Shown here piece after piece: positions 17,639-28,214 of a stretch of DNA of 64,000 bases. The first letter of the stretch is position 1; every line of letters starts with the position of its first letter. A model generated the notes under the pieces. That model was not told the DNA's origin. It searched no databases and worked only from the letters and a program-made list of their open reading frames with translations. Position numbers and translations under genes: made by a program. Origin of the DNA: an uncultured Verrucomicrobiae bacterium (GTDB lineage: Bacteria > Verrucomicrobiota > Verrucomicrobiia > Limisphaerales > AAA164-E04). Location of the stretch: NCBI GenBank assembly GCA_951813855.1, contig OX638380.1, positions 4,308,518 to 4,372,517 on the forward strand. Reading direction: 5' to 3'.

Positions 17639-18442
17639 TCAATTGCGGTCGACGGCATCGGGCCTGAGCCAGGGCGTGCCGGCCCAATACCATTGCCGCG
17701 CGGCCATGGTTTCGATGTGACTGTCGGCGAACGTGACCGTGCTTCGGCCGCTGTGCCGCAAATGAGGGCCGCCCCAATTCGGATCCGTCGATACCACGCA
17801 ACCGCCGCAGGGAGCGCTGTTGCCCGGGTCGTGAACGATCCAGCATCCCGGTTTTTCCGGCGAATCGACGGTAACGCATTTTTCTGGATTCTTGGTGTTG
17901 AGCGCTTGCGAGCCGCCGTCCGTCAAGTGCACCATGGTGGAGGGGCTGCGAACTTCCGATTGCCGTAATTGCCGCCAGGTTTCCTTGGGCCACGTGCTGG
18001 GCCAGTCGCAACCGCCCAGGCGGAAATTCACGCTGTAGTTCGAGATGTAGCGATCCCTCGCTTCGCTGGAATAAACGCTGATTTGGTTCTTTCGCTGCAA
18101 TTCCATGAATTTGGGCGTGCGGGTCGGGCACAGGATGACGTTGGTGGTCTGTTGGTAGGGGTAAAGAAAATTGTACCACGGGATGCGCACGACGTTGGCT
18201 CCGCGAACCGAGAAGGTGTAGACGTATCGATCGTCGTTATCGCTCGAATAGAGCGTGGAGGCCAAGCTCATTTGCCGGAGATTGCTGGTGCAGTTGATCT
18301 GCTTGGCTTTTTCTTTCGCCTTGGAGAGGGCCGGCAGCAACATGCCGGCCAGAATCGCGATGATGGCGATCACGACGAGCAACTCGATCAGCGTGAACGC
18401 GAAACTCCGGCGGCGGAACAGCGGTCGGTAGGCGGTAGTCAT
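17639..18442 (-). CDS. Prepilin-type secreted protein (DUF1559/H-X9-DG type)
   Basis: A 267-residue protein with a type IV prepilin leader: [20 protein letters not shown], with Phe-Thr-Leu-Ile-Glu marking the cleavage site and the Glu5 residue, then [17 protein letters not shown]. The C-terminal part has the FADSHIETM stretch equivalent to the H-X9-DG motif common in PVC pseudopilins. It would be processed by a prepilin peptidase and assembled through a type II-like system, neither of which is in the window. A second one is at 32681-33505. It sits 42 bp downstream of the LamG/Ig gene on the same strand. Confidence 0.88.
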   Translation of the reverse strand: MTTAYRPLFRRRSFAFTLIELLVVIAIIAILAGMLLPALSKAKEKAKQINCTSNLRQMSLASTLYSSDNDDRYVYTFSVRGANVVRIPWYNFLYPYQQTTNVILCPTRTPKFMELQRKNQISVYSSEARDRYISNYSVNFRLGGCDWPSTWPKETWRQLRQSEVRSPSTMVHLTDGGSQALNTKNPEKCVTVDSPEKPGCWIVHDPGNSAPCGGCVVSTDPNWGGPHLRHSGRSTVTFADSHIETMAARQWYWAGTPWLRPDAVDRN

Positions 18443-18483
18443 AACGAGCGGTAATGGTTGACCGGTTGCAGGGGCGCGTGCGT

Positions 18484-21400
18484 CTAGCGCAGCTGAAAGA
18501 ATTGAGCCGCTTGGCGGGCCGGCAGTTCGATTCGATTGCCGCTCACGCCCTCGACCGCGCTCCAGGCGCCTGCGGTCAAGGACTCCCTTTGGTAGAGTAC
18601 GGCGCCCATGGCGTCTTCCGGCCAGGAAATGGTCACGTTATCGCCTTCCAGCATGATGGCGAGGTTGACGCTTAAGGTCATCCCTCCTAAATCGAACGAG
18701 AAATCCGATAGGTCCCGGTCTAACGTGAAGGGTTGGTCCGTCCAATCGGTCGCCGGCTCGTCGGGGTCTTGAAGATAGTTGCCGTTAAGGTCGACGAAGG
18801 CTTTCAGGCGATAGTTGTCGCCTTGGGGGAGGTCAGGCATGGCGAAGGCTCCGGAAGCCGCGAATACGTCGGTAAAGATGACGCCTCCGAACCCCGGGAT
18901 TTCGGCGGTCACGATCTCGGCGTCGCCGAGCAGCTTGCCTTCGAATTGGAAGAGAGACGAGTCGTGGGGAGTGTCGTCGTCGAATTTCCAGAGTCCCAAC
19001 AGATCGTCTTCTTCGCCGGTTAACGGCGCGTTCCAGCCGCTTTGGATTTCTTCCGGATCCAGCGCCCGGCCCCAGACGGCGATTTCGTCCAATTCGCCTT
19101 CGAGGAATTCGGAGGAGCCGTTGAACGAGCCGAAATAAAGCGGCGCCCCGATGAGTGGAATCTCTTGGTCGGAACTGTCCCGCTGGGCGATCGGCTCCCC
19201 GTTGAGATAACTGCGAAAACCGGCGGCCGTGTCGATTTCCCAAGTCATGGCCACATGATTCCAGGTGCCGTCGGTAATGCCGGGACCAGCGAAAATTCCG
19301 GACGTGCCGCCATCGTTGGAGAGGATATGCAAATGCCGGCTGCTCCAGCCGGCGACGATCCAACCGGCGCTTTGTTGGCGTACCGGCGATTGAAACGTTT
19401 TGCCCCGGTACCAGAATTGAACGGTGATTTCGAACCCGGACAGGTCGGTCAGCTCTTCGACGATGACGGTATCGCCTTCGCCGTCCAGTTTCAGGGCTCG
19501 ATTCTCGGGCACGAACTGTGCGGCGGTAACGTGGATCATGCCCGGCGGCGTGCCGCCGTAGGACAGGTTGCCCGCAAGGGTAGCGGTCTGGCCCGTCACG
19601 AACGTGAGCCGGGCGGCTCGACTCGTGACCTGTCCTCGGGAGTTGCTGACTGTGACCGAGTAGTTGCCGGTTTCGTCGCCGGTCGGAGAGTCGACCGTCA
19701 ATTGTGCGGTGTTGACGCCTTGAAATTTAGCGTTGTCGGCGAGCTCGACGCCGTTGCGATGCCATTGCCAACTCAGCGGCGCCGTGCCCCGGGCCTGAGC
19801 TTGGAAGGCGACGGCCGAACTGCCTGAAGTTGCCCGGGCGTCGGCCGGTTGAACGACGAGTGCCGGCGGTTCGGCGAGCGTCAGATCGATGCCGGTAACG
19901 TTCTCGGATAGTTTGAAAGGATTGCCGGCGTATCCGCCCTGAGGTTCCTCCGCGTCGGGGCCTTGGTTGCCGTTGACGTCCATGAACGCCGTCAGTTCCA
20001 CGTTGTTGCCGGGGAGAATCTGGGACATCACGTAGGGCCCGGGAGCGTCCAGGGTGGCGGTGAAGACCGCGCTGCCGAAACCCGGGATGTTGGCCTTTTC
20101 GATGAGAGCGTCGCCGTGCAGTTCGGCGTCGTTGCCGCCGACCAGATCTGTGCCGGTGCCGTCGTCGAACGTCCAGTAGCCGATCAAGCCCGCTTCGTCC
20201 CCCGAGAGCGGGTAGTTCCAACCGACCAAGACTTCCGCTTCGGTCAACGCCCGATCCCAGATGGATATCTCGTCCAACTGGCCGTTGGCGAATTCGTGGG
20301 AGCCGTTGAAACAACCGAAATAAACCTGGGCTTCGAAGTTGGGAATCTCGGAATCGACGCTGTCCCTGGCCGCGATCAAACGGCCGTCGAGATAACTGCG
20401 GAAACCGTCCGGAGTGTTTCTTTGCCAGGTCATGGTGATTTGATGCCAGTTGCCGTCGGTGACCTCAGCTCCACCTGCGGAAATGCCTACCGTGCCGCCG
20501 TCGATCGAAAGGATATGGGTGCCGTTCCAGCCGGCGACGATATACCCGGAGCTTTGCTGCCGCACCGCCGATTGAACGGACGTCCCCCGAAACCAGAATT
20601 GGATCGATATCTCCGAACCGGAAAGATCGGTGAGGGGAGTGACGGCGTAATCCAGGTCACCGTCGAGCGTCAGCACCTGATTGTCGGGCCGGACTTGCGC
20701 GATACTGAGGTGGATGGGTCCTGTTTGGTCGCCGTCGTATTGGATTTCGCCGGATACGGTTAGCCCTCCTTCGATGATTTGGAGGTTCGCCGCATCGCTG
20801 AAAGTTTCGCCGGCGCTGTTGCTGACCTGGCAATTATAGGAACCGGAGTCGCCGGCGACGGCATTGTCGATGGTTAGTTCGTTGGAGTTGGCGCCGGAAA
20901 TCCGATCGCCGTCGACGAGATCTTGACCGTTGTGGCGCCATTGCCATTGGAGAGGTGCGGAGCCGCCGGCTTCGACACTCAAGCGAATGGTCTCGCCGGC
21001 ACTGAGCCGTTGGTCGGCCGGATGGTTCAGGATGCGCGGCCGCTCTTGTAATTCCAGATCGATGACGGTTCGGGGAGCGGTGACTTCGAAGGAGTTGCCG
21101 CCGTAATTCGTCCAAGGTTCCGTGGCCTCGCGCAGTCCGTTGTCGTTGACGTCCAAGAAAACGCTGAGTCGGTAGCCGCCTCCCGTCGGAACGTCGGCAA
21201 CGGCGAAATTGCCGGGAGCGTCCAGTCGAATCGAAAAAAATCCGTCTAATCCGGGGATTTCGGTGGCGACGATATCGGCGTCGCCTTCCAGATAACCATG
21301 ATAAACGTTGGGCGAAAGATCGTCGGCTTCGCCGTTGTCGAACGTCCAGTATCCGATAATGCCTGCTTCTTTGCCGGTAAGCCGGCGAAACCAGTTCTGA

Positions 21401-22029
21401 GCGACTTCTTCGGGGGATAGGGCGCGGTCCCAGACCACGATTTCGTCCAGCATGCCGTTAGCGAATTCGTGCGTGCCTTGGAATGCTCCGAAATAGAGCG
21501 GGTGATCGTGCGAGGGAATGGGTTCGTCCGCGGCGTCCTTGGAAGCGACTAATTGACCGTCGAGATAACTGGCGAAACCGTTGGCTCCGCCTTGCTTCCA
21601 GGTCATGGTCACCTGATGCCAGTCGCCGTCGATGATCGCGGCTCCCGCGGCGATCCCCGCAGTGCCGCTGTCGTTGGAGATGATGTGTTTGTTGTTCCAA
21701 CCCGCGACGATCCAACCGCTGCCGCTTTGCTGGCGTACCGCCGACTGGGTGGAAGCGCCTCGAAACCAGTACTGGATGGTGATTTCCGAACCCGACAGAT
21801 CTGTTAGGTCTTCGACGATTACGTAGTCGCCGTCGCCGTCCAGAGTCAGCACTTGGTTCCCGGAAGTGAGCCGGGTGATCGAGATGAGGATCGGGCCGCT
21901 TTGTTCCCCCTGATAACTGAGAGTGCCGGAAATCTCGGCGGCGCCGAGTCGCAGCGGGGCGATCAGCAGCATCCATGAAAGGAACGATATCGTTATCGTC
22001 GACCGATTAAAGAGCGAGTAACAGTTCAT
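18484..22029 (-). CDS. Large secreted protein with three LamG modules and Ig-like domains
   Basis: An 1181-residue exported protein. After a signal peptide (~1-30) it has three repeats of about 370 residues. Each opens with ISGTLSYQG- or GNLSYGG-like carboxypeptidase-regulatory strands, then a LamG/concanavalin module ([20 protein letters not shown] to GYWTFDNG or GLWKFDD) and an SdrD-B-like segment ([16 protein letters not shown]). Immunoglobulin-like domains separate the repeats ([27 protein letters not shown]). The C terminus is short, with no PEP-CTERM or type IX signal recognised. LamG and Ig domains suggest carbohydrate or surface binding. It is followed by a pseudopilin gene 42 bp downstream. 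Confidence 0.88.
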   Translation of the reverse strand: MNCYSLFNRSTITISFLSWMLLIAPLRLGAAEISGTLSYQGEQSGPILISITRLTSGNQVLTLDGDGDYVIVEDLTDLSGSEITIQYWFRGASTQSAVRQQSGSGWIVAGWNNKHIISNDSGTAGIAAGAAIIDGDWHQVTMTWKQGGANGFASYLDGQLVASKDAADEPIPSHDHPLYFGAFQGTHEFANGMLDEIVVWDRALSPEEVAQNWFRRLTGKEAGIIGYWTFDNGEADDLSPNVYHGYLEGDADIVATEIPGLDGFFSIRLDAPGNFAVADVPTGGGYRLSVFLDVNDNGLREATEPWTNYGGNSFEVTAPRTVIDLELQERPRILNHPADQRLSAGETIRLSVEAGGSAPLQWQWRHNGQDLVDGDRISGANSNELTIDNAVAGDSGSYNCQVSNSAGETFSDAANLQIIEGGLTVSGEIQYDGDQTGPIHLSIAQVRPDNQVLTLDGDLDYAVTPLTDLSGSEISIQFWFRGTSVQSAVRQQSSGYIVAGWNGTHILSIDGGTVGISAGGAEVTDGNWHQITMTWQRNTPDGFRSYLDGRLIAARDSVDSEIPNFEAQVYFGCFNGSHEFANGQLDEISIWDRALTEAEVLVGWNYPLSGDEAGLIGYWTFDDGTGTDLVGGNDAELHGDALIEKANIPGFGSAVFTATLDAPGPYVMSQILPGNNVELTAFMDVNGNQGPDAEEPQGGYAGNPFKLSENVTGIDLTLAEPPALVVQPADARATSGSSAVAFQAQARGTAPLSWQWHRNGVELADNAKFQGVNTAQLTVDSPTGDETGNYSVTVSNSRGQVTSRAARLTFVTGQTATLAGNLSYGGTPPGMIHVTAAQFVPENRALKLDGEGDTVIVEELTDLSGFEITVQFWYRGKTFQSPVRQQSAGWIVAGWSSRHLHILSNDGGTSGIFAGPGITDGTWNHVAMTWEIDTAAGFRSYLNGEPIAQRDSSDQEIPLIGAPLYFGSFNGSSEFLEGELDEIAVWGRALDPEEIQSGWNAPLTGEEDDLLGLWKFDDDTPHDSSLFQFEGKLLGDAEIVTAEIPGFGGVIFTDVFAASGAFAMPDLPQGDNYRLKAFVDLNGNYLQDPDEPATDWTDQPFTLDRDLSDFSFDLGGMTLSVNLAIMLEGDNVTISWPEDAMGAVLYQRESLTAGAWSAVEGVSGNRIELPARQAAQFFQLR

Positions 22030-22949
22030 GGCAAAATCCAGGGGGCGATACCAAGAGCATCTTAAGGAGTTGCCCTGATTTGTCAGTCAGGAAATACCGG
22101 TTCGCGGATAACTTTAGTTCGGCCGGGCAGGGGACGGCGCCGTTCTGGTTCGAGGACTGACGTCAGGTCTTTACCGCAAGGGATCCCGGCAAACGGCGGT
22201 AACAAACCCCAGGGCGAATCCTGCAGGAGCGCCGCTCGAAGTTCGTAGACTCGAGATGAAACGCTTCCGGCGGAAGCGAATAGAACCGAGGCTTGGGAAC
22301 CCGGTCGCGAGGCCGCTTGCGGCCACTCCTCCTTAGAGGCCGGAAACGTCATCCCGGAACCCTGGCCTGGCTTTCAAGGGTGCTGCTCGGCCCGGCGATA
22401 ATTGATTTCACGGCGTCCGTGATTTTTGCCATGACGAAGATCGATGCCGCAACCGGGTTGGCCAGTTACTCCGTGACCCGGCCTGCCGTCTTCACGGCGC
22501 CAGTTCGATTGAGGGGACGGATAATCGTTTTGAGCGGTTGTTCCAGTCCGTTCTTCATGACGCGGTTCGTTGAACGATAGTTTCAGTCTTCGGCCGGAAT
22601 TTGTTCCGTCGCCGAGACGACGTCCCGGGAATCGACAAATCGCCTCCGAGAGAATAGATCAAGTTCGAATCAGACCCCAAGGATGCGGTCGTGGTTCGGA
22701 GCCGGAGGAATCCAAAGTCTGATTCGACGCTACGAAAATGACTGCCTGAAGCGTTTAGAGGAATGAACTTGTCCGATCGGAATCGTGGAATCGATCCGCG
22801 ATGTGAACTTGCCATTAACTTGAAAGACAGCTCAGACTGCGACGGAAGCGGTAGGTCGTTGTTACGAACAGGCATAGTCTTATCGGTTCGATCGGTTCAG
22901 ATACCTTGGCGAACAGTCTATTCGACTGTGGTTGCGTTTTTTTTTCGAG
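22030..22949. other. 920-bp intergenic stretch, nothing recognised
   Basis: Between divergent genes. Only short GC-rich frames without protein character are present. It must contain the promoters of the LamG/Ig gene and of the first TonB receptor, but no convincing -35/-10 pair, Fur-like palindrome or riboswitch was seen. Confidence 0.6.
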
Positions 22950-25271
22950 ATGAATCATTGCCGAACAGGTTCCTTTGCCCGGGTGCAATCGCTGATCGGA
23001 CTCGTCGCGGTTTGGTGGTCGCCGGTCATCGGGCAAAACGGGGGAGAAGGCGTGGTGGAGCTGTCGCCGTTTCAAATCGTAGCCGGTGAGCGATCCCTGT
23101 TGGATCAGCTATCCGTCGGAGCTTATCTTGGCGAATCCGCTCTCCAACGGCACCTCAACGCGGACATTACCAGTGTGTTGCGGCAAGTGCCGGGAGTGTA
23201 TATCTGCGAAGAGGACGGGATGGGGATGTTTTCGCATATCAGCATCCGGGGCGTTACTCCGGAACGAATTAATTCCGTCACCATGACCGAAGACGGGATT
23301 CCGCTCTCTCCGGCTCCCTATTCGCTGCCCTCCTTGTTTTTCAATCCCAGCGTGACTCGCATGAGTGGCGTCGAGATTCACAAGTCGGGAGAGGCGATGA
23401 GTTTCGGCCCGAACACCGTCGGCGGGGTCTTGGACTATCAGACGACACCCATCCCCGCGGCGACGCTCTCGCATGCCAGCTTGTCTTATGGTTCGTATAA
23501 CGAACTTATCGGGCACGTCTGGCATGGAGGGATTCGCGATCTGGGAGACCAAGGAAAAATCGGTTATTTGGTAGAAGGTTTATACCAGCGCAGCGACGGG
23601 TATCGCACTATCTCTCCGGCGCCGGCCGGTTTGTCCGATCCGGATGATCGGGGTTTCCAACGGATCGAGCCGATGATCAAGCTCAGTTGGGAATTGCCGA
23701 CCGAGTTGCTGCACCGGTTCGATTTCAAGTATAGCTACAACGAACTGGAAGTTCGGGATCCGGTAGTCGGTTTGTCGGAAGTCGATTTCCGGGCGGACCC
23801 ATACCGGCTCTATCCCGTGACCAGGTTCGACCGCGTTTCGGTGGGCAGTCATCGCACTTCGATCAGTCACGTCACCGAACCGCGGGAAAATCTCCAATTG
23901 ATTACGACCGGATATTACCATGACTTCTCTCGAGAATGGATCCGGCTGAACGGCATCATCGAACCCGATCATGATCTAGTAGATATCGTCGACGTGCTGG
24001 GCCCTGAATTCGACGATCATCTCGTGACCATCGCCCGCGGGCAGGGCCCGGGAATTTTGCGAGTGCGAAATAATTTGCGGGACTTGCGGGCTTACGGCGT
24101 TCAATCGACGGTGCTCACGGACTTCGAAATTGGCGCTACCGATCATCGGTGGCAGGCCGGGATCCGGTATCATTTCGACGAAGCCGACAGTTTCCATCAC
24201 AACGTCGATTACGAGCAGTTCGAGGACGGAACCATTAGCGACCACGTCGTGATCGGCGAACCCGGTTCGGCCGGGGACCGAATTCAGCGCTCGCGAGCGT
24301 GGGCGGTTTACGCCAAGGACGAAATCGATTGGGGGCGTTGGATGTTCGTACCGGGGATTCGTGCCGAGTGGATTGAACAGGAATATTTGCAGGACCAGCG
24401 CCGGCACGAAGGCGAGGGTGAACCGATGACCTCAGACGGCGGCCTGAGCGTGGTTCGGGGAGGCGTGGCGTTGAGCTACGAATTCAATCCCCGATGGACG
24501 GGTTTGGTGGCTTGGCATAGTTCCTACGGCATCCCTAATCCCCGAGCCACCTTGGTAGGGGGACTGAATGAAGAAATCAGCTACACTCAGGACCTCGGCG
24601 TCCGCTACCAGGATTCGGAGCGGGGGTTACAGGCGCAAGCCGTGTTGTTCTATACCGGCGTCGACGGCATGATCGTCGGCGAGCATCCGGGCAGCGGCGG
24701 GTCGTCGATATCCCAGGATTTCGGGAATTATTCGGCTCGCGGACTGGAGTTGCTGGTGAGTTACGATATCGGCAAGGCACAAGATTGGTCGGTTACGTTT
24801 CCGGCCCGGATGTCGCTGACGTTGACCGACGTCAGAATGCACGGATCGCCGGTCGTGTTGGAAGACGAACACGGGGACGAAGGCGAGAACGGCGACGGGC
24901 ACGGAGGGATGCACGGTGGCGGCGAAGGTCATTTCCATACGGAAATTTATTACACCCCCGATTATCAATTCGCCGGAGAAGTTGGCGTCGAACACCAGAA
25001 ATTCGGCGCGTATCTCAGAATGAATTACTTGCCCGCGACGACGGCGATTCAAGCCTTTATCAGCGAGGACAGCCACTCCGTTGCAGGTGACGTCGTCATC
25101 GACAATTTTTTTACCGCCGAACTTTCGGTCCGTTATTTTCTCAACGAACGAACCACGATATTCGGCGGCGTCCGCAATATTTTGGGTCGCGAATACGCCT
25201 CGAATCGCGAGATCGGTATCCGGCCCGGCGCCCCAAGACTGTTTCATGTCGGGGTCGAGATGACTTTCTGA
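22950..25271 (+). CDS. FecA-like TonB-dependent receptor with a His-rich loop
   Basis: A ~773-residue outer-membrane receptor. The signal peptide is followed by GVVELSPFQIV, a lead-in typical of verrucomicrobial receptors, then the plug (VLRQVPGVYICEEDGMGMF, ISIRGVTPER, MTEDGIPLSPAPYS) and a 22-strand barrel ending in RLFHVGVEMTF. Plug motifs are of the FecA class, which suggests a ferric chelate. An insert at about 24861-24955 has five histidines in 27 residues (DEHGDEGENG, GHGGMHGGGE, GHFHTE), recalling the metal-binding loop of ZnuD, so a metal such as zinc is also possible. ATG at 22950 is preferred to a TTG at 22932. It shares plug and barrel with the next gene but lacks that gene's upstream palindrome. 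Confidence 0.87.
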   Translation: MNHCRTGSFARVQSLIGLVAVWWSPVIGQNGGEGVVELSPFQIVAGERSLLDQLSVGAYLGESALQRHLNADITSVLRQVPGVYICEEDGMGMFSHISIRGVTPERINSVTMTEDGIPLSPAPYSLPSLFFNPSVTRMSGVEIHKSGEAMSFGPNTVGGVLDYQTTPIPAATLSHASLSYGSYNELIGHVWHGGIRDLGDQGKIGYLVEGLYQRSDGYRTISPAPAGLSDPDDRGFQRIEPMIKLSWELPTELLHRFDFKYSYNELEVRDPVVGLSEVDFRADPYRLYPVTRFDRVSVGSHRTSISHVTEPRENLQLITTGYYHDFSREWIRLNGIIEPDHDLVDIVDVLGPEFDDHLVTIARGQGPGILRVRNNLRDLRAYGVQSTVLTDFEIGATDHRWQAGIRYHFDEADSFHHNVDYEQFEDGTISDHVVIGEPGSAGDRIQRSRAWAVYAKDEIDWGRWMFVPGIRAEWIEQEYLQDQRRHEGEGEPMTSDGGLSVVRGGVALSYEFNPRWTGLVAWHSSYGIPNPRATLVGGLNEEISYTQDLGVRYQDSERGLQAQAVLFYTGVDGMIVGEHPGSGGSSISQDFGNYSARGLELLVSYDIGKAQDWSVTFPARMSLTLTDVRMHGSPVVLEDEHGDEGENGDGHGGMHGGGEGHFHTEIYYTPDYQFAGEVGVEHQKFGAYLRMNYLPATTAIQAFISEDSHSVAGDVVIDNFFTAELSVRYFLNERTTIFGGVRNILGREYASNREIGIRPGAPRLFHVGVEMTF

Positions 25272-25812
25272 CAGTCCTCAGACAGAGGCAGGAGATCGAC
25301 CCTTTCGGGTGGTCGCCGTTTTGGGCTAAGACTCGTTTGAGACGGACATCGGCGGAGCCGGAAAAGTCCGGGCGTCGTTACGCCGGAATTTGACCCAAAT
25401 CCCCTTGGCCTGATCCTTTCCTTTCCGCTCCGGTCGACGGTTGGGTAGCGCCCTTGGTCGAAGCTTCGATTCCGAAAGGAAGATTCGGTGAATTCGGCCG
25501 GAGCGCAGCTACGAGTACGGGCCAGGTCGTTATTGCGTTGGGGCCGGGGCGGCAAACCGGAAGAGGTTGCCGAACGAAAGCCTTCCGCATCCCGGAACGA
25601 ACCTTCGGCACCATTGGGGAAACCGGTGCGAACGTCGCTATTGCGGACATCGGCAGATCGGTATTCGGTTCGTACGGGGGTTACGTGCGGCCGCATTTCG
25701 AACGCTGATGCCGGGGCAGGGATTAGCTTCGCATTCGAATCCAGCGGTTCGGTCCGGTTACCAGAGGGAAGTGGCCGTATCGAGGCGAAAAAAGGGGACG
25801 ATTGTTATTGAT
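25272..25812. other. 540-bp intergenic stretch, nothing recognised
   Basis: No protein-like frame and no RNA gene found. It separates the two tandem receptor genes, which suggests independent promoters. Confidence 0.55.
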
Positions 25813-25831
25813 ATTGAGATTCAATCTCAAT
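25813..25831. promoter_or_regulatory. Fur-like operator palindrome
   Basis: ATTGAGATTCAATCTCAAT is a perfect 9-1-9 inverted repeat, the architecture of Fur boxes, and lies 14 bp before the start of a FecA-like receptor gene. The bases differ from the E. coli consensus (GATAATGAT-N-ATCATTATC), so another Fur-family or iron-responsive regulator is possible. Confidence 0.6.
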
Positions 25832-25845
25832 AATGCTCCGCTCCG

Positions 25846-28179
25846 ATGATGAGCGGTAACGGCATTTTTGATCGAACGATAAACTGGAATATCCTTCGAT
25901 CGCCTGGTGGTTCCAGATGGATCGGGACGGTGCTTTTAGTGATTTTCGGGATCGCGGCCCGGCCGCTTACGGGCCAGGAAACGAGCGATACAATTCAATT
26001 GTCGCCGGAAACTTTGATCGGTTCTCCAGCGGCCGCCCGGTTGTTGCCGGCTTCCGGCGTTTATCTCGATAACGAGACCCTCGGCAGGCAAGTGAGCGCG
26101 GACATCAATCGAGTGTTGCGTCAAGTCCCGGGCGTTTACGTTCGGGAAGAGGACGGCATGGGGTTGTTTCCCAATATCAGTTTGCGTGGAGCAACCACCG
26201 AGAGGAGCAAGGCCGTGACTCTGATGGAGGACGGCATCCCGAGTTCTCCTGCGCCGTATTCGGCGCCGTCGGCTTACTACAGTCCGAACATCGCCCGTAT
26301 GCATGGACTGGAAGTGGTGAAGGGAACGACCCAAGTCAATCTGGGGCCGCATACGACCGGCGGAGCGGTCAATTATTTGTCCACGCCATTCCCGTTCGAG
26401 AATCAAACCTTCGTGAAGTTGATGTATGGCTCTCATAACGAAGCGATCGCTCATATTTGGCACGGCGACGTAATGGAATCGGAAACGGCGGGGAAAACCG
26501 GTTTTCTGCTCGAAGGCTTTTATCATCGCACCGACGGGTTTAAACGAATCGATCCGGCGCCCGATTTCACGGACGCGGACCACACCGGCTTTCAGCGGGT
26601 CGAGCCGATGATTAAAGCGTTTTGGGAACTGCCGACCGAAACGTTTCACCGGTTCGAAGTGAAATACGGCTATACCGACCTGGGCGCCGACGAAACCTAT
26701 CTGGGCTTGTCGAACTCGGACTTCGCTCGGGATCCTTACCGGCGTTATGCCGCCAGCCGTTTCGACCGCATCGAAACGATGAATCATCGAGCGTCGCTCC
26801 GCCATATTATGGAACCGCGGGCGAATCTGCGCCTGACGACCGTGGGTTATTGGCAGGATTTCGCTCGTAATTGGGCCAAGTTGCATCAGTTGCGAAATCC
26901 GAGCGTCGGACTTTCCACCGCCTTGCGGGACGAAATTCCGAATGGAGGCTTGGCGATTTTGCAAGGCCGAGCTCCTGGAGTTTTGAGGGTCCGCAACAAC
27001 AATCGCGAGTACCGCATCTATGGCGTGCAAACGACGGCCGCGATCGATTTTCAGGGAAACGTGGTCGATCATCTCTGGGAGACCGGTCTTCGTTATCATT
27101 TCGACGAGGTGGACCGGTTTCAGTGGGATGTCGATTACGTTCAGGAGGAGAACGGAACCATCGCCGACCGGACGGTCGGCGCCATGGGCGCGGCCGGCGA
27201 CCGGCTGCAGCAATCCCGGGCCTGGGCGTGGCATACGCGCGACAAGATCTCTTGGAACCGCTGGACGGCGACCCCGGGAATCAGATTGGAATTTATCGAT
27301 CAGGAATACGAACAGGATCGAAGAAGAGCGGACGGCGGGGGCAACCCGGCGGGCGGCGAAGGCGACCTGAGCGTCATCGGCGGGGGAGCGACGCTCGCTT
27401 ACCGGATCGATGATCGGTGGAACGCGTTTGCGGGGATTCACCGGGGATTCTCGCTGCCGGGCCCCCGGAGCTCGATTCGCAATCGTTTGGACGAAGAGAC
27501 TTCGTTGGGGATCGAATTAGGGAGCAAGTTTTGGGACGCCGTGCGCGGGATCAAGGCCGAAGCGGTCTGGTTTCATACTCGATTGGAAGATTTGATCGTG
27601 GGCGGCAATCTCGGCGGCGGCGGCGCTCCGGTGACCGAAAACGTCGGCGCGATCGATTCCATGGGATTGGAATTGACCCTGGGGTATGATCCGGGACGAG
27701 CTCAGGAGTGGCTCGTTCAAACTCCGCTCAGCGTTGCCCTGACGTTGACTGACGCCACCTTGAACGGTCCGGCGAGGAATACCGATCCCGAATCCCTGTT
27801 CGAGGGGGGAGAGGACGGAGCGAAAGTTCCCTATATCCCCGATTATCAAGTGCACGCCGAGGTGGGGCTGGAGTACGAACGGGCCGGCGCTTATCTCAGC
27901 ATGACTTACGTCCCAGCTACCTTTTCTTCGGCGAGCAACACGCGAGAGAACGTTCGGACCGATTCCGCGGGCAACCAAATCCCTGACGCCCGGGTGGGAA
28001 TGACCAGCAGTTTTTTCGTCGCCGATTTTTCGGTGCGGTATCGATTCCGGGAGAGCGCTTTTCTATTTGCCGGAATCCGCAATTTATTCGATCGGGAGTA
28101 CATCGCTTCCCGTCATCCTCACGGACCTCGTCCGGGCGCTCCCCGGTTGTTCCATGTCGGGATGGAAACGTACTTCTAG
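25846..28179 (+). CDS. FecA-like TonB-dependent receptor
   Basis: A 777-residue outer-membrane receptor and paralogue of the gene upstream. The plug keeps the FecA-type motifs VLRQVPGVYVREEDGMGLF, SLRGATTERSKAV and LMEDGIPSSPAPYS. The barrel ends in GAPRLFHVGMETYF, with the C-terminal aromatic residue needed for insertion by the Bam complex. It should import a ferric chelate (citrate-like by family) using TonB energy; no TonB/ExbBD or ABC importer is in the window. A palindrome at 25813-25831 suggests metal control, and an AraC-type regulator follows at once. Two ATGs (25846, 25849) are possible starts and no good ribosome binding site is seen. The His-rich loop of its neighbour is absent. 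Confidence 0.88.
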   Translation: MMSGNGIFDRTINWNILRSPGGSRWIGTVLLVIFGIAARPLTGQETSDTIQLSPETLIGSPAAARLLPASGVYLDNETLGRQVSADINRVLRQVPGVYVREEDGMGLFPNISLRGATTERSKAVTLMEDGIPSSPAPYSAPSAYYSPNIARMHGLEVVKGTTQVNLGPHTTGGAVNYLSTPFPFENQTFVKLMYGSHNEAIAHIWHGDVMESETAGKTGFLLEGFYHRTDGFKRIDPAPDFTDADHTGFQRVEPMIKAFWELPTETFHRFEVKYGYTDLGADETYLGLSNSDFARDPYRRYAASRFDRIETMNHRASLRHIMEPRANLRLTTVGYWQDFARNWAKLHQLRNPSVGLSTALRDEIPNGGLAILQGRAPGVLRVRNNNREYRIYGVQTTAAIDFQGNVVDHLWETGLRYHFDEVDRFQWDVDYVQEENGTIADRTVGAMGAAGDRLQQSRAWAWHTRDKISWNRWTATPGIRLEFIDQEYEQDRRRADGGGNPAGGEGDLSVIGGGATLAYRIDDRWNAFAGIHRGFSLPGPRSSIRNRLDEETSLGIELGSKFWDAVRGIKAEAVWFHTRLEDLIVGGNLGGGGAPVTENVGAIDSMGLELTLGYDPGRAQEWLVQTPLSVALTLTDATLNGPARNTDPESLFEGGEDGAKVPYIPDYQVHAEVGLEYERAGAYLSMTYVPATFSSASNTRENVRTDSAGNQIPDARVGMTSSFFVADFSVRYRFRESAFLFAGIRNLFDREYIASRHPHGPRPGAPRLFHVGMETYF

Positions 28180-28214
28180 CCGAACTCGTTCGTTCGGACG
28201 ACTCAGGAGGCGTT

